Shown piece after piece: positions 3,037-5,548 of a DNA stretch of 5,548 nt. A program made the translations under genes and the position numbers. This stretch comes from Pseudomonadota bacterium (GTDB lineage: Bacteria > Myxococcota > Polyangia > GCA-2747355 > JACKDQ01), in the NCBI GenBank assembly GCA_030591195.1, contig JAUVBO010000267.1:1-5548 (forward strand), written 5' to 3'. Each line of letters begins with the position of its first letter. Position 1 is the first letter of the stretch. The notes under the pieces are model-generated. The model saw only the letters and a list, made by a program, of their open reading frames with translations, had not been told where the DNA came from and did no database searches.

Positions 3037-5548
3037 ATGGCATCCTGTCTTCGCTGCGGGCGGCCGATGGCCGACGATCAGACGTTCTGCGGGCAGTGCG
3101 GGCTGACCCACGACACCGAGGCCGATCCGGCCGCGGTGGAGCTGGTCGGCAAGGTGCTCGACGGGCGCTACCGGCTCGAGTACCTGATCGGCATCGGGGG
3201 GATGGGGGCGATCTATCGCGCCGAGGTGATCGGGCCCGGGCACACCGTGGCGGTCAAGGTGCTCCACCCGGCCTACTCGGTCGACCCGGTCTCGCGCAAG
3301 CGGCTGGAGAACGAGGCGCGGCTAGCGAGCCAGATCGATCACCCGAACATCGTCTCGATCTACGACTTCCGCACCTCGCCGAGCCAGACCTACCTGGTGA
3401 TGGAGTACCTCAGCGGCCAGTCGCTGGCCGAGGTGCTCGGCGCCATCGGCTACCTCGGCGTCCGCCGCACGATCCACATCACGCGCCAGCTGCTCTCGGC
3501 CCTCGAGGCAGCCTACCGGGTGGAGGTGCTGCACCGCGACCTCAAGCCGGAGAACATCTTCCTGATCACTGGCCCCGACGAGCTCGACTACGTCAAGGTG
3601 GTCGACTTTGGCATGGCGATGGCCAGCCAGGGTCCGCGGATCACCAACGACGGGCGGATCTGCGGCACGCCGGCCTACATGTCACCCGAGCAGGCTCGCG
3701 GTCAGCCCCTCGACCACCGCTCCGACCTCTACGCCGTCGGCGTGATCCTCTACGAGTGCCTCACCGCGGTGAACCCGTTCCTCGGCGCCAGCGCGCCGGA
3801 TACGCTGGTCAACCAGGTGACGCTGAAGGTCTCACCGCCCTCGAAGTTGCGGGTCGAGGCGAAGATCCCGCCCTACCTCGACACGCTGGTGATGCGCGCC
3901 CTGCGCAAGATGCCGGCCGATCGCTTCCGGACCGCCACCGAGTTCCGACAGGTCCTCGAGGGCCTGGTGCTCGCTCGCCAAGCGCCGCCGATCGCGCCCC
4001 AGGAGGAGCCCCAGCAGCCCGCTCGGGCGTTCATCACCTGCAGCGAGTGCGGCCAGCCGGTGGCCAAGGACGCTGACCGTTGCAGCGCCTGCGGCCAGCT
4101 ACTGAGCAGCCAGTCGAAGATCGACGGTTCTCTCGAGGATCTGCTGTCGCCCGAGCTGATCAGCGCGCTCCACCGCTCGCGAGAGGCCGACGACGCGGAG
4201 ACGACGGTCTTTCAGCTCGACGCGACCTCGACGATCACCGCCTGCCCGAGCATCGGCGCCGAGCCGAAGCTGGTCGGCATGGCACGCGAGCAACGGGGGA
4301 TCGCCGCGATGTTCGGGGAGCCACGCAGCGTCCGTGTGCTACGGCTGCTCGGCGCGCCGGGCACGGGCAAGGGCCGCACCGCCCGCGACGGGTTCCGCCG
4401 CGCGGTGCAGCGCAACTGGCGGGCGATCTGGCTCGAGCCGGACGAGAGGGGCTTGCTCGGCGCCCTCGAGCCGGTGCGCGAGGCGGCGCTGCGGCTGCTC
4501 GGCGTCTCCAGTGCCGAGGCGCGCGACGAGGACGCCCTGCTCGATGCCGCCGCCCGCTCCGGCTTTCCCCTCGACCAGCGACAGGGGCTGCTCGAGCTCT
4601 TCGGCCTCGTCACGTCGCCGGATCGCGCCGATGCCCGGCGGGCCCGCCGAGCCGAGGCCTGGCGCGCGCTGGTGCAGGCCGCGGCCCGGCGCACCCCGGT
4701 GCTGCTGGTCTTCCGCGATCTCGATCGCATGGACGGCCCGACCCAGGAGCTGGTCGCCGCCCTCGCCGCGCTGCCCGATCTACCAACTCACCCGCTGCTG
4801 GTGATCGTGACCCAGGATCCGGGGCTGATGCTGCTCTGGCCGGAGACCACGACCTGGACCATCCCGGCCCTGTCCCAGGAGTACGCGGTCGAGCTTGCAG
4901 CGACGGTGATCGAGGAGGCGAAGGTCGAGGCCGACCCGGCGCGCGTCGCCGCCGCCGCTCGCGGCGTGCCGTTGACGATCATCGAGATGGTCCGACTGAT
5001 CGCGCTCGAGGGCGCCAGCGGCGCCGCGCCACGGAGCCTGGCCGAGGTGATCAACCGCCGGCTCTCACGCCTGCCCCAGCGACCTCGCGCGATCATCCAC
5101 GCCCTCGCGGTCCTCGGCGGCCCGGCGCTACCGCCGCTGATCGGCGAGCTGATCGGCGAGCCTGCCGACGCCGGGGCCCTGACCTTGCTGGCCCGGCACG
5201 GCTTCCTCACCCCGGGTGGCGAGGGCTGGCGGCTCGCTCACCGGGTCCACCACGACGTGGCCTATGCCTCGACGCCGGCTGCCGTTCGCAGCGCCCTGCA
5301 CCGCAAGGCGGGCGAGATCGCGATCCGGCTCGAGGCCCCTCCGTCACAGATCGCCTTCCACCTGTTCGCCGAGGGCAACCACCAGCAGGCGATCCCGCAC
5401 CTGCTGCGCGCCGGCTGGGAGGCCCTCGAGGCGCTCGATGACGCCAGCGCCGCCGAGCAGTTCACGCGGGTGCTGCAGATCGTCCCCGCCCCGCCGAGGG
5501 GACCGCGCGACCCATGGGTCTCGGCGAGCATCGGGCTGTCATCGGCCC
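3037..5548 (+). CDS. Ser/Thr protein kinase with two zinc ribbons, STAND/AAA ATPase and TPR-like start (3' partial)
   Basis: At least 837 residues; the frame is open at the window's end. ATG 3037 is preferred over ATG 3067 because it restores a zinc ribbon (C4, C7, C18, C21); an in-frame stop lies at 3025. The kinase domain (about 45-310) has the glycine loop GIGGMG (52-57), K74, helix-C E93, HRDLKPEN (166-173, catalytic D168), D190-F-G and SPE (216-218), so all catalytic residues are present. A proline/glutamine-rich linker leads to a second ribbon (C335, C338, C349, C352). The ATPase part starts with LVGMAREQ (412-419), then the P-loop GAPGTGKG (439-446) and a Walker B-like VLLVFRDLDRMD (555-566). 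A winged-helix-like region ends at the AHRVHHDVAY element (734-743), and TPR-like helices begin near 772. This resembles PknB/PknK-type cytoplasmic regulators: the kinase phosphorylates Ser/Thr and the ATPase-TPR part probably binds partners or ligands. No transmembrane segment is seen. Oddities are the P-loop Gly446 in place of Ser/Thr, and the tandem repeat LIGELIGE. Confidence 0.93.
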   Translation, partial: MASCLRCGRPMADDQTFCGQCGLTHDTEADPAAVELVGKVLDGRYRLEYLIGIGGMGAIYRAEVIGPGHTVAVKVLHPAYSVDPVSRKRLENEARLASQIDHPNIVSIYDFRTSPSQTYLVMEYLSGQSLAEVLGAIGYLGVRRTIHITRQLLSALEAAYRVEVLHRDLKPENIFLITGPDELDYVKVVDFGMAMASQGPRITNDGRICGTPAYMSPEQARGQPLDHRSDLYAVGVILYECLTAVNPFLGASAPDTLVNQVTLKVSPPSKLRVEAKIPPYLDTLVMRALRKMPADRFRTATEFRQVLEGLVLARQAPPIAPQEEPQQPARAFITCSECGQPVAKDADRCSACGQLLSSQSKIDGSLEDLLSPELISALHRSREADDAETTVFQLDATSTITACPSIGAEPKLVGMAREQRGIAAMFGEPRSVRVLRLLGAPGTGKGRTARDGFRRAVQRNWRAIWLEPDERGLLGALEPVREAALRLLGVSSAEARDEDALLDAAARSGFPLDQRQGLLELFGLVTSPDRADARRARRAEAWRALVQAAARRTPVLLVFRDLDRMDGPTQELVAALAALPDLPTHPLLVIVTQDPGLMLLWPETTTWTIPALSQEYAVELAATVIEEAKVEADPARVAAAARGVPLTIIEMVRLIALEGASGAAPRSLAEVINRRLSRLPQRPRAIIHALAVLGGPALPPLIGELIGEPADAGALTLLARHGFLTPGGEGWRLAHRVHHDVAYASTPAAVRSALHRKAGEIAIRLEAPPSQIAFHLFAEGNHQQAIPHLLRAGWEALEALDDASAAEQFTRVLQIVPAPPRGPRDPWVSASIGLSSA
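5137..5160 (+). repeat. Perfect in-frame 12-bp tandem duplication in the kinase gene
   Basis: CTGATCGGCGAG occurs twice in immediate succession (5137-5148 and 5149-5160), encoding LIGE-LIGE at residues 701-708 in the winged-helix-like part after the ATPase. Being a multiple of three, it preserves the frame. Identical codons in both copies suggest recent slippage, or an assembly artefact, rather than old protein evolution. Confidence 0.85.

Noticed and set aside
913..3267. Very long minus-strand open frame (784 codons) opposite the symporter
   Set aside because: It is antisense to a clear sodium symporter and kinase start. Its product is low-complexity and rich in R, A, G, E, D and Q with no recognisable domain, as expected for the reverse of GC-rich coding DNA.
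1998..4076. Plus-strand open frame of 692 codons crossing the symporter-kinase boundary
   Set aside because: It overlaps two genes with strong family motifs in another frame, and its product is Arg/Pro/Ala-rich low-complexity sequence.
4080..5441. Plus-strand open frame of 453 codons inside the kinase-ATPase gene
   Set aside because: The frame continuing from 3037 carries the P-loop, Walker B-like and winged-helix features through the same bases. This one is an Arg/Gly/Pro-rich shadow.
1240..5548. Symporter and kinase as a transporter-kinase signalling pair
   Set aside because: They are merely adjacent on the same strand, the kinase has its own promoter, and the symporter has no fused signalling domain. 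Without conserved neighbourhood data there is no support.

Overview
The window is 5,548 bases of GC-rich bacterial DNA, except for its left end. Counting directly, bases 1-240 are about 55% G+C, while a sample row inside the central gene (2161-2220) is about 72%. The genes use G/C at nearly every third codon position. The large kinase-ATPase-TPR protein, together with high GC, suits Myxococcota and related 'deltaproteobacterial' lineages best. Similar kinases also occur in Planctomycetes and Actinobacteria, so this placement is a guess from gene content. No rRNA, tRNA, CRISPR array, transposase or other mobile-element signature was seen.

Layout: (1) 1-271 has lower GC and no convincing gene, but holds two hairpin-forming sequences. 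(2) 272-1078 on the minus strand encodes a six-helix membrane protein with a strikingly His- and Cys-rich central loop. It is probably a metal or thiol-redox protein of the CcdA/DsbD/NicO structural type. (3) 1079-1239 is a divergent promoter region. (4) 1240-2964 on the plus strand encodes a complete sodium:solute symporter (SSS/SLC5 family). (5) 2965-3036 is a short gap with a good sigma70-type promoter. (6) 3037 to the right edge, plus strand, encodes a large Ser/Thr protein kinase that is open at the window's end. In order it has a zinc ribbon, kinase domain, second zinc ribbon, STAND/AAA-type ATPase and the start of a TPR-like region. It lies in the reading frame that stays open for 2.5 kb.

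The membrane protein and the symporter are transcribed divergently from a shared 161-bp region. The kinase follows the symporter on the same strand but appears to have its own promoter, so the three genes need not form one functional unit. The clearest oddities are: two zinc ribbons of identical spacing bracketing the kinase domain; a Walker A motif with Gly where Ser/Thr is expected; the His/Cys loop of the membrane protein; and -10-like boxes placed 6 and 8 bases before the start codons of the symporter and kinase, which would give leaderless or nearly leaderless mRNAs. I see no clear case for a wholly new multi-gene system here.
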